Shown piece after piece: positions 43,675-54,300 of a stretch of 64,000 bases of DNA (within the stretch, counting starts at the first letter, position 1; the number at the start of each line of letters is the position of its first letter). A model generated the notes under the pieces. That model was not told where the DNA came from, did no database searches, and saw only the letters and a list, made by a program, of their open reading frames with translations. The position numbers were made by a program, and so were the translations under genes. The DNA is from Pseudalgibacter alginicilyticus (lineage in GTDB: Bacteria > Bacteroidota > Bacteroidia > Flavobacteriales > Flavobacteriaceae): contig NZ_CP012898.1 in assembly GCF_001310225.1 (NCBI RefSeq), forward strand, positions 1,550,001-1,614,000, in the 5' to 3' direction.

Positions 43675-44928
43675 ATGTCAAAAAAAATATGCAACGTATT
43701 TGTCATTTACTTATTAATTCCATACTTTATACAGGGTCAAATTAAAGAAGTAAATCCACCTGAATACATTAAAACCATTGCTTTTAAAAGTAATACACCT
43801 GAAAGCCAATTACCTATTTTAAAACTTGGCGAATATTTGGTTTTAGAATTTGATGCTTTGAACGGCTACGAAGAAGACTTCTACTACAAAATAGAACATT
43901 ATAATTTTGATTGGACACCATCCATCTTAGCTAAGTCTGAATATTTGGATGGTTTTGACAACCAACGCATCAGAAACTACGAAAACTCAATAAACACCTA
44001 TCAAATATATTCCAATTATAAACTTACCATTCCTAACGAACAAACCCGAGGCTTGAAAGTTTCCGGAAATTATTTACTTTCTATTTTTAATAGTTATGAT
44101 GAATTAATTTTTTCCAGAAAATTTATGATTTATGAAAACAAAAGCAATGTAGGCGTTACTATTAAACGCACTAGGGATATTAAGCATATTGAAGACAAAC
44201 AACGTGTAGAAATTGTTATTTCTCCCACAGGCATGCAATTTAATAACCCCATGCAGACAATAAATACGCTTATTGTACAAAACAACAATTTAAACACTGC
44301 TATTACAAACCTAAAACCACAGTACACTATTGGTAATCAATTAATTTATAAATACGATAAAGAATCTAGTTTTTGGGGAGGCAATGAGTACTTATTTTTT
44401 GAAAATAAAGACATTAGGGCTGCAAATACAGGTGTTCAAGGTGTCGATTTAAAAGATTTATATCACAGCTATTTATTTACAAATTACCCACGGTTTAATC
44501 GCGTTTACACCTACAATCCCGACATAAATGGTAATTATCTAATAACCAATATTGACGCCGATAATGCCAGTATTGAGTCTGACTATGTTTGGGTGTTTTT
44601 CTCTTTATTACCAAACGATGCATACAAAGATAAAAGCATTCATGTTTACGGAAATTTCAATAATTATGCTATAGACGAAAGCACAAAATTGCATTATAAT
44701 GAAAGCTACAATCATTATGAGCAGGCCATATTGTTAAAACAAGGATTTTACAACTATAAATTTGTAACTATAGACCAAAATGGTGTTTTAGACGAAGGCG
44801 CCGTTTGTGGTAATTTTTATCAAACAGAAAACAATTACAAAGTAGTTGTTTATTACAGAGATTTAGGCGCTCGATACGACCAAATTATTGGTTTAGGAGA
44901 AGGAAGTTCCGTTAATATTTCAAATTAA
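43675..44928 (+). CDS. Type IX secretion system plug protein (DUF5103 family)
   Basis: A 417-residue exported protein with a signal peptide ending YFIQGQ. It matches DUF5103, whose members plug the SprA outer-membrane translocon of the type IX system: VNPPEYIKTIAFKS, LGEYLVLEFDALNGYEEDFYYKIEHYNFDWTPS, YENSINTYQIYSNYKLTIPN. An E-set-like domain (IHVYGNFNNYAIDESTKLHYNE) is in the C-terminal part. I chose the ATG at 43675; a TTG at 43642 would add an 11-residue non-signal extension. It implies gliding or protein secretion by T9SS. Confidence 0.88.
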   Translation: MSKKICNVFVIYLLIPYFIQGQIKEVNPPEYIKTIAFKSNTPESQLPILKLGEYLVLEFDALNGYEEDFYYKIEHYNFDWTPSILAKSEYLDGFDNQRIRNYENSINTYQIYSNYKLTIPNEQTRGLKVSGNYLLSIFNSYDELIFSRKFMIYENKSNVGVTIKRTRDIKHIEDKQRVEIVISPTGMQFNNPMQTINTLIVQNNNLNTAITNLKPQYTIGNQLIYKYDKESSFWGGNEYLFFENKDIRAANTGVQGVDLKDLYHSYLFTNYPRFNRVYTYNPDINGNYLITNIDADNASIESDYVWVFFSLLPNDAYKDKSIHVYGNFNNYAIDESTKLHYNESYNHYEQAILLKQGFYNYKFVTIDQNGVLDEGAVCGNFYQTENNYKVVVYYRDLGARYDQIIGLGEGSSVNISN

Positions 44929-45033
44929 TAAGACGAATGGTTGTTACAAAAATATAATGGACCAATATTTATTTTATAAAAGTTAATATTTGTAAATTAG
45001 CACACTAAAACTCATTGTATATCAGTATTTAGC

Positions 45034-45420
45034 ATGGTTCAACAAGTTACAAGCGGCATAAAAATATCAGTAGTTACTAGCTACGAAGGTTCGTTTTATA
45101 AAAATTATAAAATACAATATGCCTTTGGATACGAAGTTACTATTGAAAACCAAAGTAAAGATTCCGTTCAGCTGAATGCTCGTCATTGGATTATTTCTGA
45201 TGCACTAAACAATGAAGAAATTGTTTCTGGAGAAGGAGTTATTGGAAAAAAACCTGTTTTAAAACCTGGTGAATCTTACACATACAATTCTGGCTGTTTA
45301 TTAACGTCTCCTTTTGGCGCTATGCAAGGACACTACAGCATGGTAAATTTTACCACCACCAAAAATTTTAAGGTCATCATCCCTTCCTTCAAGCTAAGTG
45401 CAACCTTTGCAATAAACTAA
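45034..45420 (+). CDS. apaG: ApaG domain protein
   Basis: A 128-residue single-domain ApaG protein with an Ig-like fold: VTSYEGSFYKNYKIQYAFGYEVTIENQS, LNARHWIISDA, VVSGEGVIGKKP-like GEGVIGKKPVLKPGESYTYNSGCLLTSPFGAMQGHY. Loss of ApaG in enterobacteria affects Co2+/Mg2+ efflux, but the molecular role is unclear. It stands alone between the T9SS plug gene and argE. Confidence 0.92.
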   Translation: MVQQVTSGIKISVVTSYEGSFYKNYKIQYAFGYEVTIENQSKDSVQLNARHWIISDALNNEEIVSGEGVIGKKPVLKPGESYTYNSGCLLTSPFGAMQGHYSMVNFTTTKNFKVIIPSFKLSATFAIN

Positions 45421-45575
45421 CAAATTTATAAATTCACGTCTTATTTTTTATTATACAATCTTAACAGCTGTTAGTATATAGTGCTAAATTTAAATTATAT
45501 TTAAACAACTGATATGTATAAAATATAAGCATTAAAAAATATCTTCTATCTTTAAAACAAATTTAAAGAACGCAA

Positions 45576-46736
45576 ATGAATGTTGAGCAGATTTTAGAAA
45601 AACTCATAGCATTCCCTGTTTTGGGAGGTGAAAGCAATTTAGAAATTATTCACTGGATAAAAAGTTATATAGAAAAACACGGTATCAAGCCCACCTTAGT
45701 TCCTAACAAAACAAACACTAAAGCCTCATTACATTGTAGAATTGGCCCAGAAATTGACGGTGGCACAATACTTTCTGGACATACAGATGTAGTACCGGTG
45801 AAGGGACAGAATTGGGATACCGATCCTTTTAAACTTACTGATAAGGGAGATGGCAAGTTATATGGCCGTGGCACTTGTGATATGAAAGGCTTTTTAGCCT
45901 GTTGTTTGGCTGCTCTACCAGCTATGACAAAAACAAACCTTAAAACACCTATTTATTTAGCTTTTTCGTATGATGAAGAGATTGGCTGTTTAGCTGCTCC
46001 TGAATTAATAAAACATATTCAAAGCACGTATTCAGAAAAACCAAAATACGCCATTATAGGTGAACCATCCATGTTACAACCCATAATTGGTCAAAAAAGC
46101 ATGCATATTTTAGACATTACAGTAAATGGATCTGCAGGTCATAGCAGCCGTATAAAACAAGAAGTAAGTGCCGTACATGAAGCTGCAAAATTAGTTTTAT
46201 GGGCGGAACAAAAAATGACAGATTTGATTGCATCTGGAAATATTGACAACAGATTTAATCCACCACATTCCTCATTACATATTGGTAAGATAAGCGGTGG
46301 TATTGCTGCAAATATTATTGCAGACAAAGCAACACTTTCAATGGACATCAGAACAATTCCTCAGGACAATAGTTTTAATATATTTCAAGATTTTATTACC
46401 CATTGTAAAAATAGAGAAAATGCATTACGTACCATTTACCCAGATTTTGAAATTAAAATTAAAGAAAATCACCCCATTGTACCAGCGCTAAACACAAATA
46501 CACACACTGAAATTGTATCACTCATAGCTAAACTCACAGGTAGCCAAAAATGGAGTACTGTTTCCTATGCTTCTGAAGCTGGACAATTTGCACAAGCAGG
46601 ATTCCAAAGCATTATTTGTGGTCCAGGCTCTATAAAACAAGCACACCGTGCCAATGAATTTATTACCAAAAAACAATTGCAAAAAGGAGTAGCAATGATT
46701 CAATCTCTAATTAATCATTCTAAAATTTCTAATTAA
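45576..46736 (+). CDS. argE: Acetylornithine deacetylase-like M20 metallohydrolase
   Basis: A 386-residue M20 protein. Zinc ligands appear in SGHTDVVPVKG, RGTCDMKGFLA, SYDEEIGC (catalytic and bridging glutamates), IIGEPSML and GPGSIKQAHRANEF. The dimerisation domain is in the middle (MHILDITVNGSAGHSSR). It fits ArgE, which hydrolyses N-acetylornithine, better than DapE. No other arginine gene is near, so a related N-acyl amino acid is possible. Confidence 0.83.
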   Translation: MNVEQILEKLIAFPVLGGESNLEIIHWIKSYIEKHGIKPTLVPNKTNTKASLHCRIGPEIDGGTILSGHTDVVPVKGQNWDTDPFKLTDKGDGKLYGRGTCDMKGFLACCLAALPAMTKTNLKTPIYLAFSYDEEIGCLAAPELIKHIQSTYSEKPKYAIIGEPSMLQPIIGQKSMHILDITVNGSAGHSSRIKQEVSAVHEAAKLVLWAEQKMTDLIASGNIDNRFNPPHSSLHIGKISGGIAANIIADKATLSMDIRTIPQDNSFNIFQDFITHCKNRENALRTIYPDFEIKIKENHPIVPALNTNTHTEIVSLIAKLTGSQKWSTVSYASEAGQFAQAGFQSIICGPGSIKQAHRANEFITKKQLQKGVAMIQSLINHSKISN

Positions 46737-46765
46737 CATATATTTTCATATTAACAAATAAGAAT

Positions 46766-46773
46766 TAATTTTG
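46766..46773 (+). promoter_or_regulatory. Promoter -7 box of the LETM1-like gene
   Basis: TAATTTTG matches TAnnTTTG and lies 17 bases before the ATG at 46791. Confidence 0.5.
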
Positions 46774-46790
46774 CCACAAATAATTAGGCT

Positions 46791-47963
46791 ATGAATCCAT
46801 CGGCGAATGGCTGGATAAAAAAATTACTTCAGGATCTTAAAAAGAACCATCACTTTTTAAGTTTTAACGGCGAAGTATTTTACAACGCCTTAAGAACTTG
46901 CGGATTTATTTATGGCAGCAACGCCCTTCCTGTTGCTGAAGTCTTCAAAAAAGAAGACCTTAGTGAAGAAGAAATCTGCAAAGTTAATTTATGTATTGCA
47001 TTTCTATACACCCATAATTACTCCAAAACTGATACGCCTTTTGTAAATAGCGTGATCGATTTTTATTCTGAAATTAATGAATTAAAAACGTCTTTTTTTG
47101 GCGGCCTAATTGGAAGCAAAAAATCTGATGAATTACTTGAAAAAATCATACACAAACGTACTCAAATAGACCCCAATATTCTAACAAAAAATTTTAATTA
47201 TTTTATCACTAATGCCCTGTTGTTTGTAGATATATTGGCTTACCAATATTATTTAAAAAACAATAGCATTTCAGAAATTTATATAAAAAACCTGGAAGCA
47301 TCTATTCTTGCTATTTCTGTTAGTGTTTTAGATTCAAAAGAAAATAAAAGCACCTACGACCAAAGCTTAATTAAGCTATTTGAATCATCTTTACGATATC
47401 AAAACCACACAAATGTTAATTATGATGACGCCATAAAAAACATAAATACGCTTCAAGAAAAATATTATATTTTAGATTTAGCGTGCATGGCAACATGGAG
47501 TGATTGCATTATAGATTCAAACGAACAACGCTTTTTAATAAAATTAGGGAATGACCTACAATTAAAACCTCTTAGAGTCCATAATTCTATAGAAACCATT
47601 AATAAATTTTACACTACTCATAAAGACAATATTGTACTACTTAGTTCAAAAAACATGGTTAAGAGTTTTTACAACAACTCTAGCAAAATGGTTATGAAAC
47701 TAATAACAAGAAATAGTAAGCGACTATATCAAGAATTAAAAGACAGTAAAGAGCTAATGGTACTACTTACCTATTCCACTAGACGAGATTTAACCCCCGA
47801 AGAATCTAAAAAAGTACAAGACCAATTGTTAGATATTTTTAAATCCATACCAAGTCTTGCTATCTTTTTATTACCTGGTGGTGCTTTACTTTTACCGTTA
47901 GTTATAAAATTTATCCCCAAATTATTACCTTCTGCTTTTGATGACAATCGTGTGGAAGAATAG
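46791..47963 (+). CDS. LETM1-related, TerB-like membrane-associated protein
   Basis: A 390-residue protein. The largely helical body contains a TerB-like acidic-helix region (ILDLACMATWSDCIIDSNEQRFLIKLGNDLQL). The C-terminus (SIPSLAIFLLPGGALLLPLVIKFIPKLLPSAFDDNR) has one membrane helix and the LETM1-type proline-rich motif known from a mitochondrial K+/H+ or Ca2+ carrier. Flavobacterial homologues carry the name LETM1-related biofilm-associated protein. The actual function is unknown. It stands alone. Confidence 0.8.
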   Translation: MNPSANGWIKKLLQDLKKNHHFLSFNGEVFYNALRTCGFIYGSNALPVAEVFKKEDLSEEEICKVNLCIAFLYTHNYSKTDTPFVNSVIDFYSEINELKTSFFGGLIGSKKSDELLEKIIHKRTQIDPNILTKNFNYFITNALLFVDILAYQYYLKNNSISEIYIKNLEASILAISVSVLDSKENKSTYDQSLIKLFESSLRYQNHTNVNYDDAIKNINTLQEKYYILDLACMATWSDCIIDSNEQRFLIKLGNDLQLKPLRVHNSIETINKFYTTHKDNIVLLSSKNMVKSFYNNSSKMVMKLITRNSKRLYQELKDSKELMVLLTYSTRRDLTPEESKKVQDQLLDIFKSIPSLAIFLLPGGALLLPLVIKFIPKLLPSAFDDNRVEE

Positions 47964-48302
47964 TTTGATGCTTCAAATTATTAATTATCATCTTTTCACA
48001 TCTTAGCTTTAAAGTTAAAACATCCCTAATATCAACTATAACAGCTATACTGAATAATAAAAAACATATGGTATCACTGAAACTCAACCTTAATTAACAC
48101 ACAATTGTGAAGTCATTTAGCACATAAACTATGGCTTGAAGCCCACCCACCCAATTACCTAAACGAAAAACCTGATGCTAAATTTGAAGCTAATGTTATG
48201 TATTGGAAATATTTCTTAATGAGCTATACAATCATTCTGAACAAGTTAACAAAAAGTAATTAAGGCCTAAGAGCTTTTAAAGACAATACTATTCAAAGAG
48301 AA

Positions 48303-48583
48303 CTTTACAAAGGAGAGTATTAAGGAGCTACTCCGTATGATTGTTACCCAATTATGATAACAACAATAAAATCTGGGGGGGGTGTCATGAAATGAAATAC
48401 CAAGATGAAAATGAAATAACAGACTGGGAAAACATATATCAATTTATAAATTTTGTAATAAATTCATCAGACATAGATTTTACTAATAACATATGGGAGC
48501 AATTTAATCTTGATAATTATTCTGGCTATTTTTTATTTCTCAATCTAATTAGAGCAACCGAAAATACAGGTAAAGAGTTTTGA
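48303..48583 (+). pseudogene. Degenerate fragment of a CotH-kinase-family gene
   Basis: The stretch 48341-48583 can be read as 80 residues, but it resembles only an internal part of CotH-like proteins: IWGGCHEMKYQDENEITDW, then FINFVINSSDIDF and GYFLFLNLIRATENTGK. Upstream in another frame, LYKGEY-stop-GATPYDCYP from 48303 continues the family pattern, so a stop at 48321 and a frameshift near 48341 break the gene. It ends early and includes a run of eight Gs at 48375-48382. A further open piece, 48132-48263, encodes HPPNYLNEKPDAKFEANVMY without a start. The 758-base gap 47964-48721 holds no intact gene. Confidence 0.55.
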
Positions 48584-48721
48584 ATTTATAATAATTCACC
48601 ACTATTCAAAATTTAGATAAAGGATATTATCTACTCAAAACATAAAATAACTTAGTATAAATTTATTAAAATATAATAACATATAATAACAGATGCACAT
48701 TGGATAAAAAGTAAAACCTAA

Positions 48722-50077
48722 CTAACCAATCACTCCCCTAACAGCATCTAAATCCAAGCCTCCATAATTACCTGAACTCATTAACAGCAGTGCTTTATCA
48801 TCAAAATTTTGTGAGAATAAAAAGTTTTTAAAATCGTCTGGATTGGTATAAATAATTAAATCATCACGCTCAAAAGCATTTGCAATTTGTTCGTGGGAAA
48901 CCTTCTCCAATTTTTTTATCTCTACAGCATGTGGTGAATAAAATACCACAGCAACATCGGCAGCATCAAGCGCCCCTTTATATTCTTTTAAAAATTCGGC
49001 ATTTAAACTGCTATAAGTATGTAACTCCAAACAAGCTATCAAAGTACGGTTTTCATATTGTTCTTTAACAGCATTTGTAGTAGCCTCTACTTTACTTGGC
49101 GAATGTGCAAAGTCCTTATAAGCCACACTGTTTTTACTTTCTGCTATTTTTTCAAGACGTTTGCTAGCCCCTTTAAAGGTCGCAATGGCTTCATAAAAAT
49201 CATCCTCATCAATCCCCATGTGTTGACAAATCCATTTAGCTCCGGCCAAATTGTTTAAATTGTGCTTTCCAAACACTTCAATTGGTAACGCCCCCACAGG
49301 AGTATCCAATAAAGTTTGTCCGTTATCAACAGTATATTCAGGAGTATGATATGCAATTTTCCGAATGGTATTTTGGCTGGCTTCCACGACACGTTTTACT
49401 TCGGCATCCTCCTCATTATAATTGATACTTCCGCCACTTACAATAGAATCCACAAAAATACTGAACTGCTTTACATAGTTTTCATAAGTAGGAAATACAT
49501 TAATATGATCCCATGCAATACCGCTTAACAAGGCAATATTAGGCTTGTATAAATGAAATTTTGGACGTCTGTCTATTGGAGAGCTTAAATACTCATCACC
49601 TTCTAAAACCATAAAATCATTGTGCTCGGTTAATTTCACCATCACATCAAACCCTTCTAACTGAGCCCCCACCATATAATCCACATCTCTGTCATGATAA
49701 TGCAATACGTGTAAAATCATAGATGTTATTGTAGTTTTTCCATGACTTCCCCCAATTACCACTCGAGTTTTATGTTTGGATTGCTCATACAAAAATTCTG
49801 GATAACTATATATTTTAAGTCCCAACTCTTGAGCTTTTAGCAATTCCAAATTATCAGCTTTGGCGTGCATTCCCAACACAATGGCATCTAAACTTGAATT
49901 AATTTTTTCAGGAAACCAACCAAATGCTTCTGGTAACAAACCTTTGGCATCCAACCTTGATTTTGAAGGTTCAAAAATTTCATCGTCACTTCCTGTTACT
50001 TGATATCCTTTATTGTGTAATGCTAAGGCCAAATTGTGCATAGCTGCACCGCCAATGGCTATAAAATGTACGTTCAT
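48722..50077 (-). CDS. mpl: UDP-N-acetylmuramate:L-alanyl-gamma-D-glutamyl-meso-diaminopimelate ligase
   Basis: A 451-residue Mur-ligase-family protein that re-attaches the murein tripeptide to UDP-MurNAc in cell-wall recycling. The N-terminal domain has IAIGGAAMHNLALAL. The central ATP-binding P-loop is VVIGGSHGKTTITSM, followed by VLEGDEYLSSPID and LSGIAWDHINVFPTYENY. The C-terminal domain has YKDFAHSPSKVEATTNAV. The GMHA-type MHAKADNLEL segment and length separate it from MurC. It is downstream of a TPR protein gene on the same strand, 132 bases away. Confidence 0.9.
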   Translation of the reverse strand: MNVHFIAIGGAAMHNLALALHNKGYQVTGSDDEIFEPSKSRLDAKGLLPEAFGWFPEKINSSLDAIVLGMHAKADNLELLKAQELGLKIYSYPEFLYEQSKHKTRVVIGGSHGKTTITSMILHVLHYHDRDVDYMVGAQLEGFDVMVKLTEHNDFMVLEGDEYLSSPIDRRPKFHLYKPNIALLSGIAWDHINVFPTYENYVKQFSIFVDSIVSGGSINYNEEDAEVKRVVEASQNTIRKIAYHTPEYTVDNGQTLLDTPVGALPIEVFGKHNLNNLAGAKWICQHMGIDEDDFYEAIATFKGASKRLEKIAESKNSVAYKDFAHSPSKVEATTNAVKEQYENRTLIACLELHTYSSLNAEFLKEYKGALDAADVAVVFYSPHAVEIKKLEKVSHEQIANAFERDDLIIYTNPDDFKNFLFSQNFDDKALLLMSSGNYGGLDLDAVRGVIG

Positions 50078-50209
50078 TTATGTTATTTTGAAGATTTTCA
50101 AATATAGTTTTTTAGTTATGAAATCTCGAATGATTTTTACTGAAATTGTATTTTACAGGAAAGATAAGCGGTTCAATAAACAAAAATTAAAACCTCCTAT
50201 AATAAGTAC

Positions 50210-51163
50210 TCATTGAAGTCTCATAATTTTTTCTTTTTCTTCATTAAAATCATTGATTTCTGGAAGTTCAGCAAGCGCTAAATTAATATGTTTTAGGGCT
50301 TCATTTTTGTTTTTTTTATGCATATATATTTGAGACAACCTAAAGTGTGCCCATGCTTTTGGTACTCCATCAGCAGGCGAATAATTTTTAAGATAGATAT
50401 GTAAACATTGCTCCCCCTTTTGCAATTCAATATTGTACTCTGCAGCCACTTTTCCTATTTGATAGTGCAACGCATTTCTGTCATGTTTTCTTTGAGCATC
50501 TTCAATGGTATTAATAGCTTTTTGAGGCTGATTTTCGCCTTCATAAAACTTAGTCAATTTATCAAAACATGTTAATGAACCACCTACCTTTATGGCCATT
50601 TTGTAATATTTCTCTGCCAATCCTGGTTGGTCATCATACTCATAAATATAGCCCTTTGCTAAATACCCATCTACTTTTGAAAGTTTTTCTAATTCCTGAG
50701 CAAACTCTAAGGATTTACTTTTGCTTCCACCAATAATACCAGGTAATTGCATATACAATTCCACTAAAGCCCAGCGTGTATCAATATGATTAGGGTCTAA
50801 TTCTGCTGCTCTTAAAAAAGCAGCTTTCACGTCACCTATAAACCCAATAGCTTTTAACTTATTTTGAAGTGCTTTCATACCCAAGACCCCACCATATTTA
50901 TAATGGTAATTGGCATTGTTTGGATCTGATTTTACTAATTTTTGATACAACTCAATAGCTTCATCCCATTTCTCTTGATAGCCATAAGCATCTCCTAATA
51001 ATTCCACAGCCTTTAAATTATTTGGATGCAACCTTGAATAATCAGTTAGCAAAATCTGAGCTTTTTTAAATTGTTTTTCTTCAAAGAACTGCTCTATATT
51101 AGCCAATTCAGCTTGACCAAATACAGATACAGAAAGTAAAAATAGAAGCAAAAATTTATTCAT
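50210..51163 (-). CDS. Exported TPR-repeat protein
   Basis: A 317-residue protein with a signal peptide (MNKFLLLFLLSVSVFGQ) and tetratricopeptide repeats through most of its length: FEEKQFKKAQILLTDYSRLHPNNLKAVELLGDAYG, KWDEAIELYQKLVKSDPNNANYHYKYGGVLG, AFLRAAELDPNHIDTRWALVELY and a C-terminal repeat. It is a periplasmic scaffold with unknown partners. Confidence 0.87.
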   Translation of the reverse strand: MNKFLLLFLLSVSVFGQAELANIEQFFEEKQFKKAQILLTDYSRLHPNNLKAVELLGDAYGYQEKWDEAIELYQKLVKSDPNNANYHYKYGGVLGMKALQNKLKAIGFIGDVKAAFLRAAELDPNHIDTRWALVELYMQLPGIIGGSKSKSLEFAQELEKLSKVDGYLAKGYIYEYDDQPGLAEKYYKMAIKVGGSLTCFDKLTKFYEGENQPQKAINTIEDAQRKHDRNALHYQIGKVAAEYNIELQKGEQCLHIYLKNYSPADGVPKAWAHFRLSQIYMHKKNKNEALKHINLALAELPEINDFNEEKEKIMRLQ

Positions 51164-51390
51164 AATAGTTCAGTCGAGAATACAAAGTTAATCTTTCTCA
51201 TTTACTTGAAAATGATTAATTTCACTCAACCGACAAAAGTTTTCATGTATTTATTGTTTTTGGAATGGCTTTTGAAAGTGGTAATATAACAAACTTTTTT
51301 ACATGTATAATTCATCACCAAATTTTCAGCCCCTATAAAAATAATTTATGAGTATTACATGTAACAGACAAAAACAATAGATTTAAACAT

Positions 51391-54300
51391 ATGAAACATC
51401 TATCAGCTATTTTAATGACAATATTTTTTTCAAATCTACTAAATGCACAACCATCAGAAAACTATAAGGTTTTATGGGATAAGGTGGCGCAGTATGAAAA
51501 AGATGGCTTACCAAAATCAGCTTTAAAAATAGTTGAAAGCATTCAAAATCAAGCTCAAAAAGACAAAAACCACCCACAAGAAATAAAAACCATGCTTTAT
51601 AAAGGCAAATTTGCTTTGGTATTGGAAGATGATGCTCAACTGAACATCATCAACGATTTTAAAAAGCAAATCGCAATAAGCTCGTTTCCAACCAAAAACA
51701 TATTAGAAAGCTTGTTGGCTAATTTGTATTGGCAATATTTTAATCAAAATAGATGGCAATTTTATAACCGTACTAAAACTTCGGAAAAAGTAGATGCTAA
51801 TGATTTTAGAACTTGGGATTTACAAACCCTTTTTAACGAAATCCATTTTCATTATCAAAACTCTTTACAAAATGGATTGATGTTACAACAAGAAAACTTA
51901 GAAAAATATAATGTTTTATTAAACGAAAAAGATGGCTCTAAAATTTACCGCCCTACTTTGTTTGATTTTTTAAATCACACTGCTTTAGAGTTTTATAAAA
52001 CTAATGAAACACAAATTACCAAACCCGCTTTTAAATTTGAAATTAACAACCCAGATTTTTTAACTGATGCCAAATCGTATTCCGTTTTAAAAATAAGCTC
52101 CAAAGACACAACATCCTTACAGTTAAATGCACTGCACATCTACAAAAATCTAATAAAATTTCATTTAAAAAGCCCTTCTCCTTTTGCTTTAGAAGATGTA
52201 AATATTGAGCGCTTAAAATTTGTAAATCAACACGCTACATTTCCCAATAAAGAAACTCTTTTATTAGAAGTACTTAAAGCAGAAAGCAATCGATTAAAAA
52301 ACCATAAAGCATCTGCCTTATATCATTTTGAAATTGCTTCTATTTATTTTCAACAGAGCCAACAATACAACCAAACTAACACAAAACACCGTTGGAAAGC
52401 TAAAGAAGCCATGGCTATTTGCAAAAGCGTTATTTCAGAATTCCCAAAAAGCAAAGGTGCTGAAAAGTGCCAAGTTTTAAAATCTCAAATTGAACAAGAA
52501 TCACTGCAAATTATTACAGAAGAATTTATTCCTATTCAACAGAATTCCAGATTATTAGTGAATTACAAAAACTTAGAAAACTTACAATTTCATATTTACA
52601 AACTTTCTACAAATCAATTAGAAAAATTCAATAAAACTTATAGAAAAGAAGAACAGCTAAGTTTTATAAAAACTTTAAATGTTACTGATACTTGGAACAG
52701 TAACTTACGAAATGAAGAAGATTATCAAACCCACAGCACTGAAATATTAATACCAAAACTCAACAATGGCAGGTACTTGATTGTAGCCTCTTTAAAAAAT
52801 GATGATACTACATTTGCTTTTGCCAACATACAAATTACTAACATGGCTTTGGTTGAAATGGAAACTCCTGATTATAAAATATTTCAAATAGTTGATAGAA
52901 ATAATGGAGATCCTATCACAAATACAACTATTGAATTAAGTTATATCCAAAATTATAATCAAAATATAAAAACCGAAAATTATAATACTAACAACTTAGG
53001 CCAGATTAAAATTAAAAAAAGCAACGACAGATACAGAAATATCAATTTAAAAATTATAAATGAAAATGACATAGCCTATTTTGGCGATTATTATATAAAC
53101 CAAAAATACAATCAAAAACAAGAAAACATTAACTACACTTCTTTTCTTTTTACAGACCGTAGTATTTATAGACCAGGTCAAACGGTATATTTTAAAGGTA
53201 TTGCCATAAAAACCGAAGAAGGTAAGTCAAAAACTTTGGCAAATCAAAACGTCTATATTGCTTTATACAACGTTAATGATGAAGAAATAAAAAAAATAAA
53301 ACTAAAAACAAATGAATTTGGCTCCATTTCTGGAGAATTTATTCTACCCAACAACGGTTTAAATGGTAAATATCGTATAGAATTTGATGCTGATTCTGGG
53401 AATATTGATATGAAAAGCATGACTTATTTTTCTGTTGAAGAATACAAACGCCCAAAATTTGAAACCAAATTCCCTCCCATCACAGAAACTTTCAAAATCA
53501 ATGATTCTATTTCTGTAAAAGGAATGGCTATAGCATATGCGGGGAATAATATTACTGATGCTAAAGTTGTATATCGGGTTCATAGAAAAGTGCAATACCC
53601 TCACTGGTATTTTTGGTACAGACCTTGGTTTAACAGTGAGCCACAAGAAATAACACACGGTGAAACTATTACCAATAATAAAGGTGAATTTGAAATTACG
53701 TTTAAAGCACTTCCAGATACGAGTATTGACAAAAACAATTTGCCTGTTTTTAATTACGAAATCACTGCTGATATTACCGATTTAAATGGAGAAACACGAA
53801 GCGCTACCACCATTGTTAATGTAGGCTACCATGCCTTAATTGCTAATATGAGTATTGAAAACACTATAGACAAAACAAAGAAAAATCATACTATAAACAT
53901 TGACACCAGAAACCTGAATGGTCAATTTGTTTCCGCAAAAGGAGTCGTTAAAATTTATAAATTAAAAGCACCAAATACCGTTTTAAGACCAAGACCCTGG
54001 AATGCACCCGATTATCAAAATTTCAATGAAAAAGCCTTTAAAAATCTATTCCCTCATGATGCTTATAACAATGAAGATAATCCAGACAATTGGAAGAAAG
54101 GCACTTTAGTTTTTGAAGAAACTTTTGACACAAAAACCTCTAATACTTTGAAACTTGGAAACATAAAAAAATGGGAATCTGGAAAATACCTCATCACTTT
54201 AGAGAGTAAAGATAAATTTGAACAATTGGTAAAAGATGAAATTAAAATCACACTATTTAGTGACAATGATAAAACGATTGCGGACAAACAGCTATTTAGC

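Noticed and set aside
48132-48263. A 43-residue open piece with HPPNYLNEKPDAKFEANVMY as a small gene
   Set aside because: It has no start codon in frame and sits in decayed sequence; treated as debris of an unidentified gene.
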